Shown piece by piece: positions 33,543-44,982 of a stretch of 64,000 nt of DNA. The DNA is from Mycocentrospora acerina. Its lineage: Eukaryota; Ascomycota; Dothideomycetes; Pleosporales. Where the stretch lies: contig JAKUHH010000146.1 in assembly GCA_022701365.1 (NCBI GenBank), positions 67,677 to 131,676 on the forward strand, in the 5' to 3' direction. A model generated the notes under the pieces. That model had not been told where the DNA came from. It saw nothing but the letters and a program-made list of their open reading frames with translations, and searched no databases. A program made the position numbers and the translations under genes. Numbering within the stretch: the first letter of the stretch is position 1; every line of letters begins with the position of its first letter.

Positions 33543-36522
33543 TTAAAAATCCAGAGGCAAATCAATCAACACGGTAAGTTCCCCAGCATCCACCCTCTCC
33601 ACCCTCGTCACCAACTCCTTTAATGCTCTTGCGGTCCTAAACGCCAACGGGGGAATCTCTTCCCTCCCACCTCTTACATCAACAGCGAGGAGATCTTCTC
33701 TGCACTCGTCCAAAATCTCCACTACAGGAATGGCATGTTTCTTCAGGGCTTGGTCGTTGAGCTGAGTGACGGTGTCGTAGGTGCGGTTTCCCGTGTCTTC
33801 GACGGCTTGTGCAATGTCGCGGATATATGTCATGATTTGCTGTTCCGAGGCGGCGGCGGGGTTGGCGCGGATGAGGTTGACGAGGGGTTGGATGGATTGG
33901 ACGAGGAGGGCGGTTTGGTCGTCGAGGTAGCTCTGTTTTGCATGTTAGTTGGTTCCCTTGAAACTTTCTTCAACGAGATCATACCTTGAACTCGGTCATG
34001 CCTGGGGTGATGTTGGCGCTCTGACGATCATATCCGCTGTACGGAGAGCTGTATGAACTGTACCGGGTTGTGTCGCTGCTCCCGCCCTTGCTCCCACGGT
34101 TGTGGCCAGCCGTCGCGCCATTGCTATTTCCGTTGGCATTACTATTCCCGATGGCATTGCTATTTTCATTAACATTACTATTTCTATTGGCATTGCTATT
34201 GGTTTGTGCAGGCGGGGCTGTGCTGTGTGCAGTAGTTTTCAACGCCATCGGTCGATCCTCATCTTCCGCATCATGTGCCAGTTCGTCAGACGGAGTAGGC
34301 CGAACTTTGACATGTTTGACCAGCTCCACAATGGCCGTCGAGAGATGGCTCGCTGCAGCATCCAAAAGACTGACGGGAGACATGCCAGCAGAGGAAGTGT
34401 GGTTTTTGGTGGCCGTGATGAGATTGTTGGCAGTTGCGCTGACGCGAGACTTGAGCTTTGCTTGTTGTTTTTCCGGGCTGGACATGATGTCTCCATTGAT
34501 GCTACTGACTGGCGACTGCAACTGCGACAGTGGTGTGCTATCAACATCACCAGTGATGTTTCGTACGCATTGGACGACGTTGCGCATGCTCTCCAGGGTC
34601 CGTTCTGGATCCACTCTCCGTGCGACTTGGAGTAGCTCATCGATACTGAGCTGGAATTTGGTAACGTGCACGTCCTTGACGAGGCCGTCTGGTGTGCTTA
34701 GGTTGAGCTCGCGCGCGTAATTTGCAATATCCGGCGAGGCAAGCGGATTCAAGCCAATCGACGACGCCTTGAGGGTGCGTAGTTGTGTCTTTGCGCGAGC
34801 ATAGCGGGACTTCCATTCCTTGATTTCAAGCTCCAACGACGATACCTGAGTTGCCAGACGATCCTCCTTTTCTGAAGCTGCATCACTACGCGCGGAAAGT
34901 TCCCTCATCTCCTGCAAAAACGCAGATGCATCTCTTCGAACCTCCTCTGTGACCTGCTGCTGCTCGCTCAGCTGGCGCTCGAGATCTTCACACCGCTGCT
35001 TCCACTCGCTGCCACCATCGTCATTCGCCTGTTGTTGGGGCGGAGTCGATTCGAGGTCCACAATCTGTGTGCGCAGACTCTTCTCCACCTCTTGATTCTC
35101 GATGCGTAATTTTTCAATCTCGGATCGGAGTGATGTGTTGAGGTTTTCGGCCTTTTCGACTTTGTCTTCGAGCGAGTTGCGGAGATCATCCCATTCGGAG
35201 CGCTCGGCGGCCGAGTTGTCGTCGCGCATCTTGTCAGCATCGGTGAGTCGTTGTAGTTGGGCATCCTTGTTTTGCATAGTTTCCTCCAAAGAGCCGACCT
35301 TGCCCTGCAGCTCCTCCACCTGGCTCTGCAAATCCGCCACCACCTTGTCCTGTGCCATGCTCATGCTTTTCGCGCTCTTGTTGGTTTGCCGTCTCGCGGC
35401 TGCGCCTTCCAGATTAAACGCGTCGTCGTCATCACCTGCACTGTCATCGTCGTCCTCGACCATCATTCCCTTGTTTGGGATGATGGTGTTTGACTGGAAC
35501 GTGCGGGGAAGCGGGCGGCCAAATTCGTTGTTTGCTGATCCTGGTCTGAGGCCTCCTCCACCTCCTCCTCCAGGTGGTCCCTGTGGTCTGCCTTGTGGGG
35601 GTGGTCCAGAGTAGCCTCCTTGTGGAGGCGGCCCCGAGTACCCTCCCTGTGAAGGCGGGCCGTAGCCGGACATTTGAGACGCCTGCGACGGGCGACGTCC
35701 ATTGCCCATGTTTTCTGGATATCCCTGCCCTGGCGGTGGACGACCATTCATGCTGTTGGGGGTGCCGTTGCGGGTAGGCGGGCCTCTATTGCTGATGCGA
35801 CTGGCGATGCTGGCGGCGGGACTCGCAGAGCGTGGCGGCAAGTCGGCGCCGCTGGTGAAGCGCGGGAACCTCCGCTCGAGCTCGTAGAAAACATCAGTAG
35901 CCAGCTGGCGGAAGCGCTCGAGCGGCAGGGTGGACAGCTTCTGGCGGGCCTGGTTGCGCTTGGGGTGGAAGCTGTTCTTGGGCAGCAGGAACTTGGGGGT
36001 GTCGTTGCCCGGGGCGCCTGGCCCCCCCCGCTTGCGGTCCAGCTCGCGACGGATGGACTCGTCGTAGACGTCGGTGCTGAGCTCCTGGAACTGGACGCCC
36101 GACAGGCGGGTCAGCTTGTCCTTGGCCCTGCTCGGGCGCGGGTTGCCCTTTTCGTCGTTGAGGTAGGGGGCCAGGTAGACCTTGAGGACGCGAAAGTGCT
36201 CCGACAGGGCCTCCTCGAGAGCGGCCATTTTGCGCGGGTTGTTGAGGTTGGCGGCGTCGCCCAGGCTTAGGCTTGAGGCGTACAGGCCGGTGCCGTCGCT
36301 GGAGCGGCCGACCGAGCTCGGCGGCGAAGGGTTGCCGTTGGGGGCGGGGCGCATGCCGTTGGCGAGCATGGCGCCATCGGGGCTGGAGGTGTTTGGGTAC
36401 TGGCCGTTGGGCAGGACGGGCGAGTAGGGGTTCTCGCCGGCGAGGTTCTGGTAGCGGGTGATGGGCGACCACTCCTGGCTGTCGGTGGAGACGGGCGAGA
36501 GGGTGCCATTGCGCGTGTTCAT
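33543..36522 (-). CDS. SPA2: Polarisome scaffold Spa2
   Basis: Two exons, 36522-33985 and 33932-33543, with a 52 nt intron near the 3' end. The product is about 975 aa. I start at the ATG at 36522 (MNTRNGTLSPVS), the conserved beginning of filamentous Spa2 proteins; the frame is open further upstream to 36765 but that part is low-complexity Pro/Ser/Gln. Two Spa2-homology (SHD/GIT) repeats lie at about 131-162 and 190-222 (QFQELSTDVYDE and RFRQLATDVFYELERRFPRF). A Pro/Gly/Gln-rich linker, an acidic patch and a long coiled coil at roughly 400-620 follow. The C-terminal helical domain is conserved. Spa2 anchors formin, MAP kinases and Rab-GAPs at the hyphal tip. Confidence 0.93.
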
Positions 36523-37284
36523 TGTGGTGGTGGAGGTGGAGGGCTTGGGCGTGGGCGGTATGCGACGCGGGCTTGGCTGCAGCTCCGAGGCAGAGTAGAC
36601 GTATAGGCGGACACGAGGCGGAGATGGAGGCGGAGATGGGGGCGGAGATGGAGACGGCAACGGCGATGGCGACTGCAACGGCGACTGCTCTTGCTCTTGC
36701 TCGTGCTCTTGCTCAACGTGCTCCTGCCACGCTGGGTCGGTGGGCGGGCGCGCGTGCACAAGCAAGACGGGCGGTCGAGAGTGTACGGGCTTGTGGCTCG
36801 GCCCTGGTGGGATGATTGTGGGATAGTGTGGACGAGAGACTAGCTAGGTGGATGGTGTAGTGCCAGGCAGGCGCTGGACTGCAGAGTGCCCGCCAGAAGT
36901 TGGCTGGTTGGACAGGCAGACGGCCGCCCTGTGCTGCGTGTGCTGTGCAGCTGCTTCGCCGGGAAGAACAAGAGCGTCTGGCCAGGCGCGCGAGGAGATG
37001 CGTTGCAGCGACAATGGCAGCAGCGACTATTAACTACAGCAATGCAACAGCAACACAACCGCGAGCGCGACAGCAGCAAAAAAGAAAAAAGGAGCGACGG
37101 CGAGTGCACCAGGCGATTCAGGCGGGTTGACGTCTCGAGGGATGAAGCTGCTGCAGTGCAGTGCCGTGCTGTGCCGTGCAGTGCTGTGCTGTGCTGCCAG
37201 ACACTGCTGCCGCCCACGTCCGCCTGCCGGGCCCCTTTCGCGAGTGCACGCGTCGCTTGGCTGGACTGGACTGGACGTTGCCGC

Positions 37285-37326
37285 TTGACGCTTGACGCTT
37301 GACGCTTGACGCTCGACGCCTGACGC
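37285..37326 (+). repeat. 7-bp tandem repeat, six copies
   Basis: Four perfect TTGACGC units followed by TCGACGC and CTGACGC. It is located about 0.8 kb upstream of the SPA2 start. Confidence 0.85.
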
Positions 37327-37795
37327 CATGGGCGAATGGCACGCCGTCTGTGTCCTGCGCCGCTGCTTCCCGCCGGCAATGACGACGCCCTCTTGCACGT
37401 ATCCAACACGGTCCTTGGCCATCTATACCTGCACAGGGTAGGGTGCACATGGTGCTGCATGGCCCTTGGGTATACTATACCATGTACATGGTGCACACTC
37501 CTGCCAAGCATCCAGAAGCTCTTCTACATGGTACAGCTACATGTGCCCTGCCCTGCACCACCTACCCAGGCATGCAAGGCACTTCAACACACACACCAAG
37601 GAATCTAATCGCGATCGCCCACACGCACGGCTCGAATCAATCGTCCAGACTTCTGACCCGTCCTTCCATGCATCCACTGACTAGCCATTACGACGCTGGA
37701 CTTGCGGAGATCCCTGCACCCTCTCACTGCACTTGCCTCGAAGAAGTGGAGACAGCCTCATTTCCTGAGCTCCCGTCATTTCCTGCGTGGGGGGC

Positions 37796-37816
37796 GTGTG
37801 TGTGTGTGTGTGTGTG
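37796..37816 (+). repeat. GT dinucleotide run
   Basis: About ten uninterrupted GT units in the region upstream of SPA2. Confidence 0.85.
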
Positions 37817-37929
37817 CGTTGTGCAACAAGTGCAAGAACGCGGCCCGTTGCATGGCGACGGCGCTGTCGCTGCTAAGAATAGGTAGGTGGTTAATCAAGT
37901 TGGTGTGCCGGCGTATACCAAGAGTGTTG

Positions 37930-37958
37930 GATAGATGGATGGATAGATAGATAGATAT
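37930..37958 (+). repeat. GATA/GATG tetranucleotide run
   Basis: Short array of GATA and GATG units. Confidence 0.75.
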
Positions 37959-38238
37959 CTACATGTCATGTTCATTGCCGCCGTTTTTTTACTTTTTTAA
38001 CTTTTCCCCTTCAGAACGCCCCTCCCGCTGCATGTATGCATGCATGCATGCCATAATTACCAAGACCCACGCGTTCAGCACCGCCACACACCCTTTGTCA
38101 TCACTCCCTTTACACCACCAACTACCCACCTGGAACATACACAGGCACACTAAACATGCCATTCTTCAACCGTAAATCGAATATTTGCACAGACACACAC
38201 AAAAGTCACAATTACTCACCACCACCACCACAACAACC

Positions 38239-39571
38239 CTACCGCACCCGCTTAATCTTATGCACCGGCTGCTTGCTGCACGCCGGACACAGCCAGTCCC
38301 CCACCGGCTCCTCCTTGATATTCACACACTCCCAATGAAACCACTGATACTGGCAGTTATCATTGTCGCACGCCACCATGTCCCCAAAGCTCACCCGCTG
38401 GCAAAAGCAGTACTTTGTGTCGTCCGACTCCTCTTCGTCGCCTTCCCCGCCCCCAACCCCAGACATGTCTTCATCTTCTGTCCCCGCCTCGCTTGCCACG
38501 CTCTCGTCGTCTGCCGTCGTCGACGGAGACGCCCGAGACCCGCCCTTGCGCCGCTTCTTGTTGATGCCAGACTTGGCCGTGAGCGCCGCCTTGCGCAGCG
38601 GCTGCTGCGGCTTCGCCTTCTTGACCGTCAGCGCGTGCTTCTGCGGCCGGGGCCCGACGCTGCCTGCTCGTGAGCCCGGCGCGGATGGCTTGGGGGTTCC
38701 CGGTCCTATCGAGCCTTGTCGAGCCAGGTTCGAGCTTGCGGAAGGAAGCGGGCCGATGCTGCCGGTCGGTCGGCGTCTTTTGCTGTCGCTCCCTGCTGAT
38801 GACTCTCGCTCTGACCGGGCGCTTGCTTGAATCGCGCTCTGCGCATTCGTGAGTCGTTGCTGGTTCAGGAGTGCTTGGGTTTGCATGTTTTGAAGGTTTG
38901 GGTTCAGCCGGGAATTCAGGTTGATGCTTGTTGCACTCGTGATGCGTGCCAGTGCTGCTGCTTGGGCTAGGTTAGGGGCGCCGCCGCCGTGGTTGCCTGA
39001 TACCGGGTTCAATGGTGTGTTGGTCCCTGTCGACGTCGAAGATGCAGGCACCATGTTTCCGGGTGATTCTCTCAACAACGAAGGCATCTGAGGATCCATG
39101 GGTATTGATCCATCGCTTTGCAAATCTCGGAGCTTGATGTCTAGTCGCTTGACGTGTCGATCCAACTGTGACATGTGTGAGTAACCAGCCCAGTCTCATC
39201 AAGAACATGCATACGTACAAGTGAAGCTGCTCTGTCCACCAGCACAATCTTCTCCTCCTGCAAGATCTGCGCACGCTCATAATTCTGGCTGATGACCTTG
39301 GAGTACGGGTCTTCCTTTGGGTTCTGCACCAAACTGCCGTTTAGCTTGATAAACTTTTGCAGGCTGTTGTCACGCTGCTGTATCGCAAGGCGCAAGTCTT
39401 GGATTTGTTGATCCTTGGCTTGCACTTCCTCGTATAGATGCGTAATCTCTGCTGGCAAGTTTGCAACTGCTGTTTGTTAGTTTGGTCGAGCTTGCGCGCA
39501 ACGGGATTGGCCGTGTTACCATCATGAATGAATTGCTCCAAGATTGCCGCCGCATCCTCTGCAACGGCCAT
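38239..39571 (-). CDS. ING-family chromatin reader with C-terminal PHD finger
   Basis: Three exons: 39571-39520, 39466-39219 and 39165-38239, with two 53 nt introns. The product is about 408 aa. Residues 1-100 form the ING N-terminal helical domain (AILEQFIHDVANLPAEITHL). A disordered Ser/Pro/Lys linker of about 240 residues includes basic nuclear-localisation-like segments (KKRRKGGSRAS). The PHD finger has a complete C4HC3 set: Cys353, 355, 366, 371, His377, Cys380, 393 and 396, with the GDMVACDN and WFHWECV motifs of H3K4me3 readers. Yeast relatives Yng2, Yng1 and Pho23 sit in NuA4, NuA3 and Rpd3L; I cannot decide which paralogue this is. It is divergent from the HDAC gene. Confidence 0.93.
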
Positions 39572-40059
39572 GACGAGGGTTGATGTTTTGGCTTGCTCTC
39601 TTCAGACAAGAATAAAGATCGAGATAGATCACCAAATCAAGGTGGCGTATGCTTGTAAGCAGCGCAGGGGGCGAAAAGAATGAACAGAAAAACAGCGCAA
39701 AAGGCTAATACAGGTCCGGTGTGGCTGTTGAAAGACGCAAAGTGGTAGTACACGTCGTGTCCAGTCCGTTCCTCTCCCAACTTTGATGGCGCCGGATGAA
39801 CTTTTGATGGTCGCGAAAGTGAAAGCGCAAGACGCGCGCGCGACGACGACGAAATAATTACCCGACAAGAGCCCGCAAACTGGTTGTAACTGCTCTTTTC
39901 TCTGCCTGGTCCACTCTCACATCCAACTCTTTCAAAAAAAATTCCTCAACTTTCCGCCTTTCAGTACTTTTGCAAATCGTTGGCGCAACAGGATTTGGTT
40001 GAGGTGTTGCAGCAGCCCTTACTAGCAAACAGCCCCTACTAGCCTAGCCGCCCCACGTG
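39572..40059. promoter_or_regulatory. Bidirectional promoter region, ING / HDAC
   Basis: The ING gene reads left and the HDAC transcription unit reads right. If the upstream HDAC exon is real, the two are separated by only 488 nt. A CACGTGA element sits at the HDAC edge. Confidence 0.5.
40054..40059 (+). promoter_or_regulatory. CACGTG E-box overlapping an upstream ATG
   Basis: CACGTGATG: the bHLH core CACGTG with flanking A fits the Cbf1/CDEI consensus RTCACRTG on the opposite strand, and it abuts the ATG at 40060. A related ATCACATG lies near 40374. Confidence 0.3.
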
Positions 40060-40796
40060 ATGTCAAAACGCTACCAATCAGACGGCGACGATGCATCCAC
40101 TTCCCTCACCTTCAACGACAATTCCAACACTGACGACAGAGACTCACGGGACGACGAGAGAAGCGAAGCGCATGAAGAAGAGAAGAAAAAACGCGACAAC
40201 CGACCCACTCATTCGCATACAGAGTGCTCTCCCAAAGAACGCGTGGACAGTCGTTGGTGGGAGAAGCTTGGTCCACTGACGCGCCGTACTGCCAAGGTCG
40301 ATTATCGAGAGAGAGGCGTAGATGATATACCCACTCAGTCACTTTCCAAGGTACGTACCTACTCTCTACCTGATCACATGACCACCAGAAGTTGCGTCTT
40401 TGCAAACGTCTGTAATTACTAATCAGCTGAATATTCTCGAGCCTTCAACAGCTTTCTCACTGATTCCATTCATTCCATAAATGTTCTTGTTTTTATTTTG
40501 GTGCTAACTGCCATTAGACAAACCAAACTGTAGTCCGCGCATCAAGGTCGGAACTATTGGGTCGTGCACACGTTGAACATCGAGACAGTTTACGCACTGC
40601 AAATCGGATTGTTCTCTCCTCGAGTTTTATTTCTCAATCCGAGGACGTCGAGATCTCTCCATTCAAGGACGTCAGAATCCCCCAATCCAAGGACATCCAG
40701 AGCTGGAACTTTCACAAATCACCATCACCACTCTCTAATTTGATCTACACCGCAAACTCTACAACTAAAAATCCTTCACAGCGAAAATCTGCCACT
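40060..40796 (+). other. Possible upstream exon and N-terminal extension of the HDAC gene
   Basis: From the ATG at 40060 a frame stays open to 40350 (MSKRYQSDGDDAS..., very acidic and basic). It ends at a strong donor, AAG/GTACGT. An acceptor at 40516-40517 would rejoin at 40518 in phase 0, and that frame is open without a stop through the HDAC ATG at 40797. The result would be about 190 extra residues on the deacetylase. The 167 nt intron is long for this window. Alternatively it is a spliced 5' leader with an upstream ORF. Confidence 0.35.
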
Positions 40797-42377
40797 ATGC
40801 GTGGGAACAGCTACCTCTCTTCCAATGGGCCCCCCAACAACATTGTCGAGGAGTACCTCTCACCTAATGATGCCTACGTCGAAGACTTTACAACCTTTAA
40901 AGCTCTCACAGATGCAGAGAAGCGAGAAGTGATTGCAAGAGAAGCCGAAGAGTTTGGTATGGAGAAGCCAATCGGATGGAACACATCGTTCCATTACAAT
41001 CCACACGTCGAATACCACCACTTTGGTAGCTCACATCCGATGAAGCCGTGGCGGTTAACGTTGACAAAGCAGCTGGTCTTATCGTATGGATTGGAATACA
41101 CAATGGATCTGTATGAGCCGCGACCCGCAAACTTCAATGAGCTTGCCATCTTCCACGATCGTGAGTATTTATCGTACCTGAGCAAGTAAGCTACACCTGA
41201 ACCACTTGACATGTGCAATTACAATTGGCTAACCCTAGATAGAATCACTCCCCAAAATGCACAACCAGATGACGCTCAGTACATCGCCTTTGGCTTCGGT
41301 GGTGAATCAAACGACTGTCCTGTTTTTGACGGCCTATGGAACTACGTGTCTCTCTACAGCGGCGCGTCGATGAGCGCCGCTTGGAATCTCCTCAACCACC
41401 AATCCGACATTGCCATCAACTGGTCGGGCGGTCTTCACCACGCAAAGAAAAATCTTGCATCCGGCTTCTGCTACGTCAACGACATTGTCATCGCCATTCA
41501 ACTCCTCCTCACCCAACACCAACGCGTCCTCTACATCGACATTGACGTACATCACGGTGACGGTGTCGAGCAAGCTTTCGAATCCACAGACCGCGTCTTC
41601 ACCCTCTCCTACCACAAATTCGGCATCGACAAACACGGCTACCCCTTCTTCCCCGGCACCGGCGCCGTCGACGAAATGGGCCCCCGCGACTCTTCCAACC
41701 GCGGCAAAGGCCACAGCCTCAACATCCCCCTTGACGACGGCATCGACGACGACCAATACAAATGGCTCTTCCAAACCGTCACCGACGCCGTCATCCAAAA
41801 ATACGACCCCCAAGCCATTGTCCTCCAATCCGGCGCCGACTCCCTCGGCGGCGACCGTCTCGGCCGCTTCAACCTCAACATCAAAGCCCACGGCTTCTGC
41901 ATCGAGACGGTAAAACGCTACAACCGCCCGCTCCTCCTCATCGGCGGCGGCGGCTACACCCCCCGCAACGTAGCCCGCACCTGGTGCCACGAAACAGCCG
42001 TCTGCGTCGGCGCAGAACTCCACAACGACCTCCCCGCCCACATCCCCTACATCCAAGCCTTCCAGGGCGAGGAAAACGGTGGCGGCATCCTCTACCCAGA
42101 CTTGCACAACACAAAGCGCCATGACAATCTCAACTCGATGCCCAAGCTGCAGCGACTGGTGGAGCACGCCATGGAGAATCTGCGCTACATGGAGGGTGCG
42201 CCAAGCGTGGTTGTGAATACAAAGGGCATTGGGGAGGAGGAGATTATGCGCGTGAGAGAAATGGTGGAGAAGGAGTTGGAGGATGAAGCCGAGGATAACT
42301 ACCGCCTTAGTGTTGAGAACAATCGGCGGAGGAGGGAGAGGAATGTCGGGGGGAGGGCAGAGAGGGGGTTGAGATAG
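40797..42377 (+). CDS. HOS2: Class I histone deacetylase, Hos2 type
   Basis: Two exons, 40797-41185 and 41243-42377; the 57 nt intron ends at GATAG, not at the CTAG four bases earlier, which would create a stop. The product is about 507 aa. All catalytic residues are present: the His195-His196 dyad (GGLHHAKKN), Asp231 and His233 of the zinc site (YIDIDVHHGDG), the second zinc Asp in GADSLGGDRLG and the transition-state Tyr in GGGGYTPRNVARTW. The acidic N-terminus (EYLSPNDAYVEDFTTFKAL) and SSHPMKPWRLTLTKQL identify the Hos2/HosA/HDAC3 branch over Rpd3. In yeast Hos2 works in the Set3 complex on transcribed genes. The C-terminus is a charged helix with an Arg-rich end. Confidence 0.95.
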
Positions 42378-42722
42378 ATATTATTCTTTTCCTTATCAAA
42401 ATGAACAAACATTGCGGATTCGATACCTTTTAGCGGTACTGCATCCATGCGTCTGCTGCTTCCTCGGTGTAGTCTAGGTGTGACGGAAATGGAAGCAGCG
42501 GTTGTGTTCAGAAAAGCATGGCCACGACACCACCACAAATATAACTGCCAGATACTGATTAAAACCTCGCCACACACAGACTAAACATGCAGGACCAAAC
42601 TACACATGCAGGACTGATAAATTGCTGCCGATACATCCACAGCTATATGGGTATACCTCCACTACAAGATGAAAATGCACTGATGCCATAAACGCCGCCG
42701 CTATGCTGCCCAACCAAGACTT
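42378..42722. other. Convergent intergenic region
   Basis: 3' ends of the HDAC and RPC34 genes face each other. Nothing else is seen. Confidence 0.6.
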
Positions 42723-43875
42723 TTAAACCTCCTCTGACTGTGTCTCCAACCACTGCCCAAAGTACACGCATGTCCGTGCTGAAATCTCGCCTTCATCCCC
42801 GCAGAGATCGAAGACGGGGCAGTTGCCACAAGGAGCATCGACGAAACCGTTGTAGACCTTGGTGTCGGACGCAGTCAGAACTGTGCGATATCTTGTGCCT
42901 GAAATCTTTTCCAACCGTCCATCAAGCACCATCATCTCCAGCAGCTGCTCCATGTCGTCTTCCCTGACTGTCTTCCCGCGCAAAATCTCTCGTGCATTGA
43001 GCCACTCGGCTTCAGACGCAGCAGTTGGGTACTGTGGATCACTCTTGTGGACTAGTGTGGACGAATTTGGGTCTCTTGACGGCTGGTACGGCCTCACGGG
43101 TGGTGCGTCCTCGATGTCTCGGATGCCCTGTACCTGGGCTTTCTTCTCTGCAATCTCGGCGGTCCGGTCCTGTGTCGTGTAGTCGTTCCAGTTTCCAGGC
43201 ACTCTGACGCACGTTTCGTTCTCAATGTGTTGCGCAATGACGCCTGAAATCGTCTCGATAAGGGCCGTGTCGAAATCACCCTCGGCCTGCCATGGCCCAC
43301 CAGCAATATCCTCCGATGGTCGCAGATGCTTCAGGAGATACATCTTGCGGTTTGGGAACTTGACGCTCATGACCGACTGCACCAGATCCTTGGACTCGAG
43401 GCTCTTGAGACATTTTGTCAGGACTTGTTGAGTCACGTTTGTTCGCGCGCGCAGGGCCTTGGACCAGATGCCCTCGGCCTGGACCTGGTCGATGTGGTGG
43501 TAGAGCAGGCGTTCGTCGGGCGTCAGGCGTCGCAGTCTGGCAGTAGGAGTTAGCAGTGCGCTGCATAACAAGAGTCAAGGCCACTGTTTACTTTTCTGCC
43601 TCGTCGCGGGATCGCAGCTTCCAGCACGGCTCGCCGTCGAACGTCATGAGCTTCATCAGGTGACGGTCGCAGAGCTCTTGCAGCAGCATCGTCAGCTCGC
43701 CCATGGTCTCGGCGACCTGCATGTTGGACAGGTCGCGCTGGAAGAAGACGGTGCCCTGCGACTTTTGCGCGCATTTGCCGTACAGCAAGTCGGCGGGAGC
43801 TTCACTGGCGCTGACTTGGGCGCCCGCCACCTCCTCCTCCTTGGGCACTGGCATTGGCGCTGCTACGGAGGCCAT
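42723..43875 (-). CDS. RPC34: RNA polymerase III subunit RPC34 (RPC6)
   Basis: Two exons, 43875-43592 and 43536-42723, with a 55 nt intron. The product is about 365 aa. After a short acidic N-terminus come tandem winged-helix domains (DRHLMKLMTFDGEPCWKLRS; TKCLKSLESKDLVQSV; RKMYLLKHL). The C-terminal region has four cysteines at 331, 334, 340 and 351, matching the iron-sulphur cluster site known from the human orthologue and from archaeal TFE-beta. The subunit belongs to the C82/C34/C31 heterotrimer that contacts TFIIIB and opens the promoter, in the nucleus. Essential single-copy gene in yeast. Confidence 0.94.
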
Positions 43876-43991
43876 TTTGTCTGGGATGCGCGCCTTATCG
43901 ATCGATCATGGGCGACGTGGGCTCAGCGGGGAGCCTGTGTCATGGTGGGAGTGCAGGGAGCGCATCGCCAAAAATAATTGGCATGGCGCCG

Positions 43992-43997
43992 CACGTG
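43992..43997 (-). promoter_or_regulatory. CACGTG (CDEI-like) site upstream of RPC34
   Basis: GTCACGTG on the minus strand fits the Cbf1/CDEI consensus, about 117 nt upstream of the RPC34 ATG. Confidence 0.3.
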
Positions 43998-44909
43998 ACC
44001 GAGTGGTTGAGTCGAATGACCCACATTGCGGGGAGAGCTGTCCTCCGCTTCATGTCTCTGGCTGCCGACCTCGCGTCATTGACTCCTGCGCATGCAATCT
44101 TCCGCCATGTTTGTATGACGCCAGTGGTGCTATTTGTCTTACGCACACGTTCACATTCTCAGTAACGCATGCGATTCAGCTGTTCATGTCAAACTGCCGT
44201 GTTGCCTGCATCGACTATGCGTGTGGAGTACAAGGTAAACACCACATGTGGTCAATAGCTCTGCCGATTCATGCTGCCGTTGAGGACAATGCAGCCCACA
44301 GTGTAAGACGGCGAGCCAATGCTCTGCTGCCATCGAGGTACAGACACGGCAAGCAGCCTGCTCAATTGTAGAAGCCACCCTACTAGCTTGGTCCATTCTT
44401 CGTTGCTTGGAACCTCCCCAACAGTCCTTCGTTTCTGACTAGGATTACTCGCAAAAAAACAACGAGATGACGAGATGACGAGATGCCGAGACTACGAGAC
44501 CACCAAATTGCACCCTGCATGTACTTGTAGCTGGTTCCTGCATGCTGGTGCGGGCCCTTTAGGCTGTACATCCTCAGGATGCAACCATGACAAGGTGATT
44601 GGCGAGCAGGTAGCACCCTCAGCCACGACTTACGAACTCCTTCAAGTGGGGCACATGGGCGGCCTGTACCAGGCAGACATGGCACGCCTGTGCATGACAC
44701 TGCAGCCCACTTACATACAAAGGATTGAGCGTATTCGTGAGACATGGACTGAATCTGGCCTCGTCCTGCATGCATGGTGATTAAGACGCCATGCACCGCC
44801 TGAATCTCGACGTATCCCTTCATTCCATACGTAGCAGGTGTGTTAGTGGGGTACCGAGGCGATTGAATCGCAAGACTCTAGCACCGAGACCCCGACGGTA
44901 TCATGGAGG

Positions 44910-44916
44910 TATAAAG
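44910..44916 (+). promoter_or_regulatory. TATA box of beta-lactamase-fold gene
   Basis: TATAAAG about 67-73 nt upstream of the ATG at 44983. Confidence 0.5.
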
Positions 44917-44982
44917 ACCTCGGTATTGCGAGTTTCATAGTAGCAAGCATATCAAAATCTCAGCAACAGAAGTTTCAGTAAA

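Larger units (their letters stand above)
36523..38238. other. GC-rich intergenic region with several tandem repeats
   Basis: It lies between the ING stop and the SPA2 start, both on the minus strand, so it should hold the SPA2 promoter and long leader. It contains GTGCT-type repeats near 37156-37196, a 7-bp tandem repeat, a GT run, a GATA run and an ATGC run (about 38030-38052). The ORFs here overlap on several frames and look like low-complexity artefacts. Confidence 0.5.
43876..44982. other. Divergent intergenic region, RPC34 / beta-lactamase-fold gene
   Basis: 1.1 kb holding both promoters. It contains a CACGTG site, a short ATGACGAG repeat at about 44464-44485 and a TATA box near the right end. 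Overlapping ORFs lack recognisable content. Confidence 0.5.

Noticed and set aside
36523..36765. Upstream extension of SPA2 by 81 codons
   Set aside because: The extension is low-complexity Pro/Ser/Gln; the conserved family start is at 36522.
41334..42167. 277-codon antisense open frame across the HDAC gene
   Set aside because: It mirrors a GC-rich, codon-biased conserved gene; the translation is Val/Ala/Glu/Asp-rich with no motif. It is a shadow of the HDAC coding strand.
43703..44371. 222-codon open frame across the RPC34 start
   Set aside because: No recognisable content and it overlaps the well-supported RPC34 first exon antisense.
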